A stretch of 64,000 bases of DNA, taken from NCBI RefSeq assembly GCF_021165935.1, contig NZ_CP088953.1, positions 3,271,501 through 3,335,500 on the forward strand, given 5' to 3'. Numbering within the stretch: the stretch's first letter is position 1; the number at the start of each line of letters is the position of its first letter. A program made the translations under genes and the position numbers. This DNA comes from Microbulbifer elongatus. GTDB lineage: Bacteria > Pseudomonadota > Gammaproteobacteria > Pseudomonadales > Cellvibrionaceae. The notes under the pieces are model-generated. The model did no database searches. It was not told where the DNA came from and saw only the letters and a program-made list of their open reading frames with translations. Below, in pieces: positions 36,349 to 46,436 of the stretch.

Positions 36349-36376
36349 GCAAACGGACCCTGAGAGGTCCGTTTGC
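36349..36376 (-). terminator. Hairpin between guaB and guaA
   Basis: GCAAACGGACC/GGTCCGTTTGC forms an 11-bp stem with a 6-base loop in the 121-base guaB-guaA gap. No T run follows, so it more likely tunes readthrough or mRNA stability than stops transcription. Confidence 0.5.
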
Positions 36377-36443
36377 GGTTCACTTCAACAGTGCACTTCT
36401 AATTTTCGAACAACATTTTGCGCTTGGTGCGCGCGACAGGAAA

Positions 36444-37934
36444 TTAACGGCCGCCCACCGGGTAGTTCGGCGCTTCCTTGGTGATCTGCACATCGTGCAC
36501 GTGAGACTCACCCATACCAGCGGCGGTTACGCGTACGAACTGGGGCTTGGTGCGCATGGTTTCCATATCAACGCTGCCGGTGTACCCCATGGCAGAGCGC
36601 AGGCCACCCATCATCTGGTGCACAATGGCCGAGATCGGGCCTTTGTACGGCACGCGACCCTCGATACCTTCCGGCACCAGTTTCTCGGCGCCCTTACTGG
36701 CGTCCTGGAAGTAGCGGTCGGAAGAGCCCTGGGTACGGGACATGGCGCCCAGAGAACCCATACCGCGATAGGACTTGTAGGTTCGGCCCTGATACAGCTC
36801 GACTTCACCGGGGGCTTCTTCGGTGCCCGCCAGCATGGAGCCCATCATTACCGAGTAGGCACCCGCGACAATGGCTTTGGATATATCACCGGAGAACCGG
36901 ATACCGCCATCGGCGATCAGCGGTACACCGGTACCTTCCAGGGCCTTGGCCACTTCCGCAATGGCGGAGATCTGCGGTACACCAATACCGGTAACGATAC
37001 GCGTGGTACAGATGGAACCGGGACCGATTCCCACTTTTACCGCATCTGCACCGGCTTCCATCAGGGCGGTGGCCGCTTCGCCTGTGGCGATATTGCCACC
37101 GATCACGTCGACCTGCGGGTGCATTTCCTTGATCCGGCGCACACGCTCGATCACGTTTTTACTGTGGCCGTGGGCGGTATCCACCACCAGTACGTCGACA
37201 CCGGCCTCCACCAGTGCCGCCACGCGGTCGTCGGTATCCGGGCTGGTGCCCACCGATGCGCCAACCCGCAGGCGGCCATCGGCGTCTTTACAGGAGTTGG
37301 GATACTGCTCTGCCTTGTTGTAATCCTTGACGGTAATCAGGCCGCGCAATTCGAACTTGTCGTTGACCACCAGCACTTTCTCAATGCGGTGCTTGTGTAG
37401 CAGCTCGCGCACCTCTTCCGGGGCGGCGCCTTCGTCGCAGGTCACCAGACGCTCTTTCGAGGTCATGATCTTGGCAACCGGGATATCCAGGTTGGTCTGG
37501 AAGCGTACGTCGCGGCTGGTGACGATACCTACCAGATCCCCCTTCTCCATCACCGGCACACCGGAGATGTTGTGGTGGCTGGTGAGGGCGATCAGCTCGC
37601 GTACGGTGGCATCGGATTCGATGGTAATCGGGTCTTTCACAACACCCGCTTCGAACTTCTTCACCGCACGCACCGCAAGCGCCTGTTCTTCAATAGACAT
37701 GCTCTTGTGGATAATGCCGATACCGCCTTCCTGAGCCAGGGCAATGGCCAGGCGCGACTCGGTTACCGTATCCATAGCAGCGGATACCAGCGGGATGTTC
37801 AGGGTGATGTTGCGAGACAGTTTTGTCTTCAGAGAAACGTCTTTGGCCGTGACCTCGGAATAACCGGGCACAAGGAGGACGTCGTCAAAAGTGAGGGCTT
37901 CGCGTGCGATACGCAGAGATTCAGACATGGACAC
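36444..37934 (-). CDS. guaB: IMP dehydrogenase
   Basis: GuaB oxidises IMP to XMP with NAD+, the committed step to GMP. The 496-residue protein has the barrel start [16 protein letters not shown], an inserted tandem CBS module (about 95-210; [20 protein letters not shown]), [16 protein letters not shown] with the catalytic Cys, [16 protein letters not shown], and the flap GMGSLGAM. It is the first gene of the guaB-guaA pair; the start ATG at 37934 is the usual one, and xseA diverges upstream. Confidence 0.98.
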   Translation of the reverse strand: MSMSESLRIAREALTFDDVLLVPGYSEVTAKDVSLKTKLSRNITLNIPLVSAAMDTVTESRLAIALAQEGGIGIIHKSMSIEEQALAVRAVKKFEAGVVKDPITIESDATVRELIALTSHHNISGVPVMEKGDLVGIVTSRDVRFQTNLDIPVAKIMTSKERLVTCDEGAAPEEVRELLHKHRIEKVLVVNDKFELRGLITVKDYNKAEQYPNSCKDADGRLRVGASVGTSPDTDDRVAALVEAGVDVLVVDTAHGHSKNVIERVRRIKEMHPQVDVIGGNIATGEAATALMEAGADAVKVGIGPGSICTTRIVTGIGVPQISAIAEVAKALEGTGVPLIADGGIRFSGDISKAIVAGAYSVMMGSMLAGTEEAPGEVELYQGRTYKSYRGMGSLGAMSRTQGSSDRYFQDASKGAEKLVPEGIEGRVPYKGPISAIVHQMMGGLRSAMGYTGSVDMETMRTKPQFVRVTAAGMGESHVHDVQITKEAPNYPVGGR

Positions 37935-38088
37935 TCAAACCTCTAGGGAGCGGGATTGGGTATCGGCGCGATTATAGCCGCAACCCGGCCCGAAACAAAA
38001 GACTATTTCTGATGGAATGGCAAATCTCTTTACCTGAGCGGGCATACTTGCAATATTGGTCGCCCCCCGTGATGTGTAAGAGTCCGAA

Positions 38089-39444
38089 ATGCCAACTTCT
38101 CCCCCCAGCGTAGCCAGCCCTTTGCCCACCGACGGCCGCACGGTCATGACCGTCAGCGAGCTCAACCGGGAGGTCAAGCAGTTGTTAGAGGGTAATGTGC
38201 CGCTTTTATGGGTGGGTGGTGAAATTTCCAACTTCGCCGCCCCCAGCTCCGGCCACTGGTATTTCACCCTCAAGGACGCCCGCGCCCAGGTGCGCTGCGC
38301 CATGTTCCGCGGGCGCAACCGCAATGTCCGTTTTCAGCCCGCCAACGGCCGCGAAATTCTGGCGCGAGCCCGGGTGAGCTTGTATGAAGGGCGTGGCGAG
38401 TTCCAGCTGATCATCGAACACCTCGAGGAAGCGGGCTTCGGCGCACTGATGCGCCAGCTGGAGATGCTGAAGGCCAAGCTGCACGCCGAGGGACTGTTCG
38501 ACCCGACGCGCAAAAAAGCCCTGCCCTACCTGCCCGCTACCATTGGCATCATCACCTCGCCTACCGGCGCGGCGGTACGGGATATGATCCAGGTGTTGGG
38601 GCGACGCTACCCCGCCGCCAGGATCGAACTGATTCCCGTCGCGGTGCAGGGACAAGGCGCTGTGCAACAGATCGCGCAGGCGATCCAACTGGCGGGCCGG
38701 CTGCAGCGCCATGACTTGCTGATCGTCGGCCGTGGCGGCGGCTCACTGGAGGATCTGTGGGCGTTTAATGAGGAAATCGTCGCCCGCGCACTGGCAGCCT
38801 GCCCCATTCCCACCATTTCCGCGGTGGGCCATGAGACCGACACCACGATTGCGGATCTGGCCGCGGATGTGCGCGCGCCCACCCCCTCCGCGGCGGCAGA
38901 AATCGCCAGTGCCAATGCAGCGGCGCTGCGTGAAGAGGTCGACGGGTACCGCTGGCGGTTAACCCGCGCAATGGAAATACAGTTGCGCCACCATCGGCAA
39001 CACATCCAGCTGGTGGGCCACCGCATCCGCCACCCACGGGAGCAGCTGCAAAACCACGCGCAACGACTGGACCACCTGGAAATCCGGCTGAAGGCCGCGG
39101 TGCGCAACCTCTCCCAATCCCGCGCCCAACGCCTGGTACAACTGGAGCGCGCCCTGAACCAGGTCCACCCCCGCCATAAAATGGACGGCGCACATCAACA
39201 GCTCACGCACCAGGTCCGGCGCCTGCACAAGTCGATGGGTAGCCTGCTGCAACACAAGAAAGAACAGGCCGCTTATACCGCTCAACTGCTCAATAGTGTC
39301 AGTCCACTGGCGGTTCTCGACCGGGGCTACGCCATATTGCTGGATGAAAACCAGCGGGTCATTCGCAAACCGGGGGACGTCAAATCCGGTGCCCCGATCA
39401 CCGCGAAGCTCAGTCGTGGGCAGATCTCCGCCCGGGTTGAATAG
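38089..39444 (+). CDS. xseA: Exodeoxyribonuclease VII large subunit
   Basis: XseA is the catalytic subunit of ExoVII, which degrades single-stranded DNA to short oligomers. Within 451 residues: N-terminal OB-fold (VMTVSELNREVKQLLEG, LLWVGGEISNF, HWYFTLKDARAQVRCAMF), the catalytic region (YLPATIGIITSPTGAAVRDM, LIVGRGGGSLEDLWAFNEE, VGHETDTTIADLAADVRAPTPSAAAE), and a long coiled coil (about 280-390). The divergent guaB-xseA arrangement is common. The start could be at ATG 38089 or, less likely, further in at V/M near 38146. Confidence 0.97.
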   Translation: MPTSPPSVASPLPTDGRTVMTVSELNREVKQLLEGNVPLLWVGGEISNFAAPSSGHWYFTLKDARAQVRCAMFRGRNRNVRFQPANGREILARARVSLYEGRGEFQLIIEHLEEAGFGALMRQLEMLKAKLHAEGLFDPTRKKALPYLPATIGIITSPTGAAVRDMIQVLGRRYPAARIELIPVAVQGQGAVQQIAQAIQLAGRLQRHDLLIVGRGGGSLEDLWAFNEEIVARALAACPIPTISAVGHETDTTIADLAADVRAPTPSAAAEIASANAAALREEVDGYRWRLTRAMEIQLRHHRQHIQLVGHRIRHPREQLQNHAQRLDHLEIRLKAAVRNLSQSRAQRLVQLERALNQVHPRHKMDGAHQQLTHQVRRLHKSMGSLLQHKKEQAAYTAQLLNSVSPLAVLDRGYAILLDENQRVIRKPGDVKSGAPITAKLSRGQISARVE

Positions 39445-39559
39445 CCGGGCACATGCTCTCCTTTTCTAAATTTTTCAGTCCGGCACATTGACAACACCAT
39501 TTCAGATGCCGGGACATTAGCATTGCGGGCCATGCGAACATGGAATTGCGGAGCTGCCC

Positions 39560-42064
39560 ATGCCAATGCAACCCAAAACCCCCCGCCTTAGCAGTTACCT
39601 GCTGCACCTGCTATTGCTGTGCGCTCTGGCAATTAGCGGCTGCCACAAAGATCCAACAGACCCTCAGGCGGATGCCGAGGCGACCGAATCAGAAACCCCC
39701 TCCGACAAAAAAACCTCCGCGGACCGCACCTATCACAAGGGTCCGTTTGAAAATTATGTCGAGAAGGGCGACCTGGCCGCGCTGGAAAAGCGCGGCTCTA
39801 TCCGCTTTGTCAATCTCGTCACCGGCCTCGACACCATGTTGCCCCGGGCTACGATCGTCACTCAGCTTTACTTTGATCTCTCCGGTGACCTGGCCAAGCG
39901 ACTGGGCCTTGAACCCTACTGGGTTACTGCAACAACGCCGGAAGAAGCGTTGCAAATGCTGGAAGATGGCCGTGCGGATGTCGTCGCCGCCAATCTCACT
40001 CGCACTGAAGAGCGCGCGGAGCGCTATGACCTCAGTGAGAATATCTACCGGGTGCGGGAGCAGCTGATCGCCGGAAAAAATGGCCCGGACATTAGTTCCG
40101 TCGATAAGCTGAAGGATGTCACCATCATCGCCCTCGCCGATAGCACCTACATGGAGACAGCCAAGAAACTGGTGGAGAAAATCCCGAATGCCAAGCTCGA
40201 GCCCCTGGTGTTGAATGTCGGTGAACCTCTGGACCGGGTGTTCGATAAAATGAAGTCACGGAAAGATGCCGTGATGATTCTGGACAGCAACATCGTCGAA
40301 GGGTTTCTGTCGTATCGGGACGATCTGAAAGCCGGCGCCATGGTCAGCGAAGAAGAAGATATTGTGTGGGCCATGCGCAAAGGCTCTTCAGAGTTGCGCT
40401 TGCGTATTAACAACTTCCTGACCAAAAAACTGATCAAGGCACCGGTTGAACGCACAGCGGACTGGGATGCGATCAAAAAGTCCGACATCATCCGCTTCCT
40501 CACCTATAACGGCCCCACCAGTTACTTTATGTGGAAAGGCGAACTGATGGGCTTTGACTACGATCTCGCCAAGGCCTTCGCCAAAAAACACGACATCGAG
40601 CTGCAACTGATTGCGGTGCCCCCGGAAGAATCACTGATCGAATGGCTAAAAAAAGGCCGCGGCGATTTTGCCGGCGCCTCCATGACCATCACTCCAGAGC
40701 GCAAGGCGCAGGGTGTCGCCTTTACCACCCCATATTTTGAGACCGCGCAACAGATTCTCAGCAACAAATCAAAACCTGAGATCAAGACTCTCGACGATCT
40801 CAACGGACGCACTGTCACACTGCGCCCGACAACTGCCTTCGTCGAAACCGCGAAAGCGCTGCAAAAAAAAGGGATTAAACTGAAGATTGAATTTACTCCG
40901 CCGGAAGTCAGCTACGAAGCCATCATGAATATGGTGGCCAGCGGAGAGGCGGATATGACTATCGTTGATGCGCACGCGGCCAAAGTGCAGTCATTACTGC
41001 GCGATACACTCCTTGCCGGCCCCCTTGTCAGCGACCCACTACCCCAGGGCTGGATGGTCGAGGAAAAAAATCAGGCGCTACTGAAAAAACTGGACGCCTT
41101 TTTGAGCGAGTATGTGAAGAGCGAGCGCTACGCCAAAAAAGTGAAAACCTATTTCGAGCCTGACCGTACCGCCACCGCCAAGCTGCTCGAAAGCGTTACC
41201 CCTGACGGTGACTTGTCCCCCTACGACAAACTGGTGAAGCGCTCCGCCCGTAAACATGAATTTGACTGGCGGCTGATCGTGGCGCAGATGTGGCAGGAAA
41301 GCAGCTTCAATCCCAAGGCCGAGTCGCCGGTTGGCGCCCAGGGACTACTACAGGTGATGCCGCGCACCGCCGAGGAGGTGGGTTATCCGCCGCCCCTGTT
41401 CGACCCCAAACGGGGCATCGAAGCCGGGGTCAAATATCTCAACTGGGTGCGCGACCGGTTTGACGAGGACCTGACCCTGGAAAACAAGCTCTGGTTCTCA
41501 CTGGCTTCTTACAACGCAGGTATAGGCCATCTGTACGATGCCCAGCGGCTGGCGGAGGAACTGGGACTGGATCCAAACGTGTGGTTCGACAATGTGGAAA
41601 AGGCGATGCTTAAACTATCCGAACCACGCTACTTCAAGAAGGCCCGCTACGGCTACGTCCGCGGCGCCGAGCCGGTGCACTACGTGCAGAATATCAGCAA
41701 TATCTACAAGGCCTATACGGACCTGAAACCCGGTGATGTGGGCCAGATCCACCCCTGGGAGCTGCCCACAGTGGCCAACCTGTCTGCGCGGCTCGAACTC
41801 CTGCTGAATCAGTTGAAAGTGTCTGTCAGTTCACCAGCACCAACTTGCCAATATTCTCACCAGATTCCATTTTCCGGTGGGCATCGGCAACCGATTGCAG
41901 CGGATATGTGGCCGTCACGTGTGGACGAATCTTGCCTGCAGCAATCATCGGCCATACCTGCTGTTCCAGATCCCGGGCAATCTTCGCCTTCACCTCGGGC
42001 GGCTGGGGGCGCAGGGTCGACCCGGTCAGGGTCAGACGTTTCAGCATCACCGGTAGCATATTGA
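39560..42064 (+). CDS. MltF-like lytic transglycosylase with two substrate-binding domains
   Basis: A murein lytic transglycosylase lipoprotein of the MltF class, 834 residues against about 520 for E. coli MltF. Order: signal and lipobox LAISGC (Cys 28); an acidic Thr/Glu linker; a first periplasmic binding-type domain (about 70-295, GSIRFVNLVTGLDTM); a second one (about 305-540, IIRFLTYNGPTSYFMWKGELMGFDYDLAKAF); and the SLT domain (about 555-750) with catalytic Glu near 579 in WQESSFNPKAESPVGAQGLL. The last 80 residues (after LLNQLKVS) are unlike the family and are simply the antisense of the convergent qor-like gene, so the normal stop seems lost. Confidence 0.88.
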   Translation: MPMQPKTPRLSSYLLHLLLLCALAISGCHKDPTDPQADAEATESETPSDKKTSADRTYHKGPFENYVEKGDLAALEKRGSIRFVNLVTGLDTMLPRATIVTQLYFDLSGDLAKRLGLEPYWVTATTPEEALQMLEDGRADVVAANLTRTEERAERYDLSENIYRVREQLIAGKNGPDISSVDKLKDVTIIALADSTYMETAKKLVEKIPNAKLEPLVLNVGEPLDRVFDKMKSRKDAVMILDSNIVEGFLSYRDDLKAGAMVSEEEDIVWAMRKGSSELRLRINNFLTKKLIKAPVERTADWDAIKKSDIIRFLTYNGPTSYFMWKGELMGFDYDLAKAFAKKHDIELQLIAVPPEESLIEWLKKGRGDFAGASMTITPERKAQGVAFTTPYFETAQQILSNKSKPEIKTLDDLNGRTVTLRPTTAFVETAKALQKKGIKLKIEFTPPEVSYEAIMNMVASGEADMTIVDAHAAKVQSLLRDTLLAGPLVSDPLPQGWMVEEKNQALLKKLDAFLSEYVKSERYAKKVKTYFEPDRTATAKLLESVTPDGDLSPYDKLVKRSARKHEFDWRLIVAQMWQESSFNPKAESPVGAQGLLQVMPRTAEEVGYPPPLFDPKRGIEAGVKYLNWVRDRFDEDLTLENKLWFSLASYNAGIGHLYDAQRLAEELGLDPNVWFDNVEKAMLKLSEPRYFKKARYGYVRGAEPVHYVQNISNIYKAYTDLKPGDVGQIHPWELPTVANLSARLELLLNQLKVSVSSPAPTCQYSHQIPFSGGHRQPIAADMWPSRVDESCLQQSSAIPAVPDPGQSSPSPRAAGGAGSTRSGSDVSASPVAY

Positions 42065-42803
42065 TCTCGACTTTGGCACCGGCGAGAAAGGCAATGTTGA
42101 CGATACGGCCATCCCGCGCCGCACACTGGATATTGCGATCGACATAGTCGCCGCCCACCATATCCAGAATGACATCGGCACCCTTACCATCGGTAGCCGA
42201 CAACACCGCCTCAACAAAGTCCTGCTGCTGGTAGTTGATCGCCTGCTCTGCGCCGAGCTGTTTACACACAGTACATTTAGGATCACTGCCGGCCGTAACA
42301 AACACTCGCACCCCGAGGTTGGCTGCAATCTGGATCGCCGTGGTGCCGATACCGGAAGAACCACCGTGCACCAGTAACACCTCCCCGGGCTGCAGTTGCG
42401 CGCGGTGCATCAAATTACTCCAGACCGTAAAAAACGTCTCCGGCAGAGCCGCGGCTTCGATGTCAGTCAGCCCCTCGGGAATCGGCAGGCACTGCCCCTG
42501 GGGCGCCAGCGCATATTCGGCGTAACCACCGCCGTTGGTCAGCGCGCATACACGATCACCGACCTCCCAGCGCTCCACCCCCGGGCCGACCGCGGTCACC
42601 TCTCCAGCCACCTCCAGGCCGAGCACCGGAGACGCGCCTGCGGGTGGCGGATAAAACCCGGCGCGCTGCACAATGTCCGGACGATTGACACCGGCGGCTG
42701 CAACCTTGATTAACACCTCCCCGTGGCCAACCGCTGGTACTTCACTCTCGGCTACCACCATACACTCTGGCCCACCATGCTCGGGGACACGGATATACCG
42801 CAT
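41826..42803 (-). CDS. NAD(P)H quinone oxidoreductase, zinc-independent MDR family
   Basis: A 325-residue medium-chain reductase of the quinone oxidoreductase (PIG3-like) branch. Start at ATG 42803 with AAGGAG eight bases upstream; an in-frame extension to 42869 lacks a ribosome site. Motifs: MRYIRVPEHGGPECMVV, GVNRPDIVQRAGFYPPP, GLEVAGEVTAVG, VHGGSSGIGTTAIQIAANLGVRV (NADPH site) and the late YPLQSVADAHRKMESGENIGKLVL. Zinc ligands are absent, as is usual for quinone reductases. Its 3' end overlaps the opposite transglycosylase frame for 239 bases. Confidence 0.92.
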   Translation of the reverse strand: MRYIRVPEHGGPECMVVAESEVPAVGHGEVLIKVAAAGVNRPDIVQRAGFYPPPAGASPVLGLEVAGEVTAVGPGVERWEVGDRVCALTNGGGYAEYALAPQGQCLPIPEGLTDIEAAALPETFFTVWSNLMHRAQLQPGEVLLVHGGSSGIGTTAIQIAANLGVRVFVTAGSDPKCTVCKQLGAEQAINYQQQDFVEAVLSATDGKGADVILDMVGGDYVDRNIQCAARDGRIVNIAFLAGAKVEINMLPVMLKRLTLTGSTLRPQPPEVKAKIARDLEQQVWPMIAAGKIRPHVTATYPLQSVADAHRKMESGENIGKLVLVN

Positions 42804-42850
42804 AGCTTTGCTCCTTTTTCTGCTGCTGTGACTGTAGCGGATTACCGCGG

Positions 42851-42881
42851 CAAAAAAAAAGCCCGGCAACTAGCCGGGCTG
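42851..42881 (-). terminator. Rho-independent terminator of the TonB receptor gene
   Basis: On the minus strand AGCCCGGC-TAGTT-GCCGGGCT is followed by a run of nine T. It lies 20 bases after the receptor stop. Confidence 0.92.
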
Positions 42882-42900
42882 ATCCAAACAAGAGTGTGCC

Positions 42901-45201
42901 TTACAGGTCGTAGGTCAGTTCAACACCCACCACTCGCCCCTTGTTGAGGGGCGTGAAGCTGGCTCCGATACCTCCGAGGGTAACGGGCAATTGTGTGTTG
43001 TTGCCTTCAGTGACTTCATTGAGCAGGTTTTTACCGAACAAGGCGAGTCGATAATTGCCCGAGTCGGGGACAAAACCAACGCTCAGATCGAGCATATCTG
43101 CTTCTGACAGCATCCCCGCATTGTTGTCGGTGTAGGGTGCAGCGTCCCGGTGGTTAAAGTTCACCCGAGACGTCAGCATCCCGAGGCTTCCCATCTGCAG
43201 ATCATGTACCACGCCGACTCCGTACGTCCAGGGCGCCAGGCGCGGAATATCGAGTTCGAGATCCTGCCCGTCGACGACGCCATCCCCGCTGATATCACCG
43301 CGGACACTATCGTAGGCACCATCGACGTAACCAACATTCGCGGTGAACAGCAGGTTATCACTGGCCACCGCCATCAATTCAACCTCGGCCCCCTGGATGG
43401 TGGCGTCGGCGGTGTTGCGAATATACTGCACAACCGAGAATACGGGGTCCGTCAGGTTTTCTTCCCGCTGCATGTCGTCAATGGTGTTGTGAAACAGGGC
43501 GACGTTGGTGCGCAGCCGCCCATCCAGCCACTCCGCTTTACCACCAATCTCGACGGAGGTCTGCTCCTCCTGATCGGTGGGTCCCGGCTCGTGCAACAGG
43601 CCGGTATTGCGCATGTTGTAGCCGCCGCTGCGAAACCCCTTGGTCCAGTAGCTGTACAGTTGGGCACTATCCGATACATTCCACTGCAGGCCCACTTTGG
43701 GAGTAAACGCATCCCAGCGCTCACGATCATCGAAATCGTAGACCGCACAGCCGCCCAGATCGCACTGGGTAGTGGCAGTCACCACCGGATTGATGGTGGC
43801 GACTTTTGCCGACTTTTCTTCCGTGGAATAGCGCCCGCCAAGGGTCAGCACCCAGGCTTCGTTCAGATCAATATCGGCCTGAGCGAAAACGCCCAATGCT
43901 TCGTGCTCCTGCAGACCACCGCCGGTAATATCGAGATCATTCAGCGGCAACAGTCGATTCTCGAAATACGCCAGATCCTGGCTGAACCAGTACAGCCCGG
44001 TAGTCAGGGCGGTTGCACCGAAACGCCCCGCATAACGCAGTTCATTGCTCAGCTGGCTCTGGTCAATACGGGTGTTGGCGTGAAATGCAGTAATAGGCAG
44101 GGAGTCGATATCCCCCAGTCCCACGGCCGCGTACTCCCGCCAGGCGAGGATATTGGTGATGGTGCCGTCACCAAGGGCGACATCCTGGTTGAATTCGGTA
44201 ATGACCTGAGACCACTCATCGTTCTGAAAACCGGGTTCATTCTGCGCGATCTCAAATGAGCCCTCGCCGTTGTCCCAGTCCGAGACATCGACGCCAAACA
44301 GAGGATAAGCGGGGAAGTTCGCCGCCAGTGCACCCCGGTTCTGGGCGACCGCACCTGCGGCGTCCATACGCCCGTGCTCCATGCGCACCAGCAGTTCGGT
44401 GGATTCACTCAGCTCGATACTCAGGCTGGGGCGGATAAACCAGGTATCTGACGCCCCGGCCTGGTCATCACCGGTGTACACATTTTCGAACCAGCCCTGA
44501 TCATCATTGTAATAGGCCGTGATGCGACCGTTGACGCTTTCCGAGAGTGCACCGTTCACCGTAGCCGCGGCCACGGTATCGAGGTTATCGGTAGTCGAAA
44601 GTTTGAACTTGCTGGAGAACGCCTCGGAGGGGCGCGCCGTTCTGATTACCACCGCACCGCCGGTCACATTGCGCCCGAACAGCAGGCCCTGCGGCCCCCG
44701 CAGTACCTCAATACCTTCGAGGTCAAACATATCAGTCACGACACCGGCGTTGACCCCCATATACATTCCGTCGACAAAGACGCCCACGGTTGGATCAATG
44801 GAGGGAATCGAGCTGTTGACGCCCAGCCCGCGTACGGTGAAATTCGCTGTGTTCTTGACGGTACCAACATCTTCCAGCTGCACATTCGGCATCTTGAAAG
44901 ACAGGCTTTGCAGGTCACGCGTCTGCAGCGCCTCCAGCTGATCGCCCGAATAAGCAGTGGCTGCGACCGGTACCTCCTGCAGCTTCTCCGCATCCGCGCG
45001 CTTGCGCGCGGTCACCTGAACTTCTTCCATCAGGGTATTCACCGAGCTCTCCGCGGCGCGCGCATCGCCAGCGCCACAGGCCACGGCAAGCACAAACACC
45101 GAACAGGCGGAGGCCAGGGTCAGGTTTGCGTGTTTGTTGCGTTCGGAAGTGGAAATAAGAGGGGTAGAAGGGGTCGTGAAAGCCTTGGAATTGCTTCCCA
45201 T
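42901..45201 (-). CDS. TonB-dependent outer membrane receptor
   Basis: A 766-residue outer membrane receptor for energised uptake. Start at ATG 45201 after GGAGAG; six residues more are possible from 45219. The signal peptide is long (to about 50, DARAA). The TonB box-like VQVTARKR and plug domain (NTANFTVRGLGVNSSIPSIDPTVGVFVDG, GIEVLRGPQGLLFGRNVTGGAV) precede a 22-stranded barrel. The end has the FGKNLLNEV motif and a terminal aromatic-rich strand (VVGVELTYDL). The plug style resembles the large FecA/CirA-like class found in marine gammaproteobacteria. The ligand cannot be told; no transporter partner adjoins it. Confidence 0.93.
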   Translation of the reverse strand: MGSNSKAFTTPSTPLISTSERNKHANLTLASACSVFVLAVACGAGDARAAESSVNTLMEEVQVTARKRADAEKLQEVPVAATAYSGDQLEALQTRDLQSLSFKMPNVQLEDVGTVKNTANFTVRGLGVNSSIPSIDPTVGVFVDGMYMGVNAGVVTDMFDLEGIEVLRGPQGLLFGRNVTGGAVVIRTARPSEAFSSKFKLSTTDNLDTVAAATVNGALSESVNGRITAYYNDDQGWFENVYTGDDQAGASDTWFIRPSLSIELSESTELLVRMEHGRMDAAGAVAQNRGALAANFPAYPLFGVDVSDWDNGEGSFEIAQNEPGFQNDEWSQVITEFNQDVALGDGTITNILAWREYAAVGLGDIDSLPITAFHANTRIDQSQLSNELRYAGRFGATALTTGLYWFSQDLAYFENRLLPLNDLDITGGGLQEHEALGVFAQADIDLNEAWVLTLGGRYSTEEKSAKVATINPVVTATTQCDLGGCAVYDFDDRERWDAFTPKVGLQWNVSDSAQLYSYWTKGFRSGGYNMRNTGLLHEPGPTDQEEQTSVEIGGKAEWLDGRLRTNVALFHNTIDDMQREENLTDPVFSVVQYIRNTADATIQGAEVELMAVASDNLLFTANVGYVDGAYDSVRGDISGDGVVDGQDLELDIPRLAPWTYGVGVVHDLQMGSLGMLTSRVNFNHRDAAPYTDNNAGMLSEADMLDLSVGFVPDSGNYRLALFGKNLLNEVTEGNNTQLPVTLGGIGASFTPLNKGRVVGVELTYDL

Positions 45202-45476
45202 ATTTTCTCTCCATTGCACTGAGTTATTTTTATGTAATGCCCAGCAACGGATTCAAACTAACCGGCACCGCTTGTCGCCAATACTGCTGACAACCCGATC
45301 TGAAACCGCGCTGTTTTTCGCCGGCACGCTCCAATGCCGGCAAGCCAAGACTACAAGAGGTTTTTGAGTTTCCAAAGTTTATTTTTATGGCTATTCATGC
45401 AGTCTATTGCACATTCGTCCAACCATAGCGCAGAAAGATAGTGCGAGAGTGCAGCGGCGCCCGGTCAGCCCTGGAA

Positions 45477-46124
45477 TCAGGGGCTCAGCCGTTCCACCTG
45501 CCACTCGCCACCTTCCAGGGTGCGATAGACAAAACGGTCGTGCAGACGGGACGCCCTGCCCTGCCAGAACTCGATGGCATGTGGAACGACGCGGTAGCCG
45601 CCCCAGAAATCCGGGCGTGGTACCGCACCGCCTTCGAATTTTTTCTCGCAGGCCGCAAACTGCTCTTCCAGCACTTGACGGGACACAATGGCATCACTCT
45701 GGTGCGAGGCCCAGGCCGCTATCTGACTGTTTCGTGGGCGCGTACTAAAGTACGCATCCGCCTCAGCATCTGCCACCTGCTCGGCGACACCGCGCACAAT
45801 CACCTGGCGCTCGAGAAAGTGCCAGGGGAATAACAGGGACACCTGCGGATTCGCGGTGATGTCCCAGGCCTTCTGGCTCTTCAGATTCGTGAAGAAGACG
45901 AAACCCGACTCATCAAACCCTTTCAACAGCACAATCCGCTGAGACGGCTGGCCACTGGCATCGGCAGTACTCAGACACATGGCACTGGGGTCGGAAATAT
46001 TCGATTTGACCACCTCTTCCAGCCAACTGCGAAACTGGCTGATGGGGTCTCCTGCCAGGTCTTCCCGCTGCAGGCCACCCTGCAGATAATCTCTACGCCA
46101 CTGATCAATTTCCATCGCTGTCAT
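45477..46124 (-). CDS. pdxH: Pyridoxamine 5'-phosphate oxidase
   Basis: PdxH oxidises pyridoxine or pyridoxamine 5'-phosphate to pyridoxal 5'-phosphate with FMN and oxygen. The 215-residue protein shows AMCLSTADASGQPSQRIVLLKGFDE, FFTNLKSQKAWDI, SLLFPWHFLERQVIVRG, YFSTRPRNSQIAAWASHQS, and the C-terminal EFWQGRASRLHDRFVYR and WQVERLSP, the full set for substrate and FMN binding. It stands alone next to the TonB receptor. It would complete B6 synthesis begun by the PdxJ-like enzyme at 5788. Confidence 0.97.
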   Translation of the reverse strand: MTAMEIDQWRRDYLQGGLQREDLAGDPISQFRSWLEEVVKSNISDPSAMCLSTADASGQPSQRIVLLKGFDESGFVFFTNLKSQKAWDITANPQVSLLFPWHFLERQVIVRGVAEQVADAEADAYFSTRPRNSQIAAWASHQSDAIVSRQVLEEQFAACEKKFEGGAVPRPDFWGGYRVVPHAIEFWQGRASRLHDRFVYRTLEGGEWQVERLSP

Positions 46125-46436
46125 TTCCTTTACATCTCATTAGACCGTTCTGTGGCCAAGTGTACGCAGATTGCCGCGTAACCCCCAACCGGTGGCAAGA
46201 CTTACCCACCATCGATCACCACAGGTGGTGGAGACGATCTCACCGCCGCCACTCAACACAGTCTCAGTTTAAAAATATCCTGCCGCCAAGGCAGCCCTAT
46301 CTCAATTTTCCTGCGTTTAATCTTACAGGGATGCAGACTCTGCGGACGCTTGCAGCCCCTGCGGCGCAAGACTAGGCTCCGTTGCACACCCGCTTGCCAG
46401 GCAAGCCCAACAAAAAAGAACAGACAGGACAAAGGC
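46125..46436 (+). other. Divergent promoter region between pdxH and the ThDP enzyme
   Basis: 312 bases without a gene. It contains a palindromic CACCACAGGTGGTG near 46217-46230 and moderately AT-rich blocks near 46270 and 46310, but no operator I can name. Confidence 0.4.

Noticed and set aside
34805..36484. A 559-codon plus-strand frame opposite guaA
   Set aside because: guaA is complete and certain; the frame arises from codon bias and runs past the gene start.
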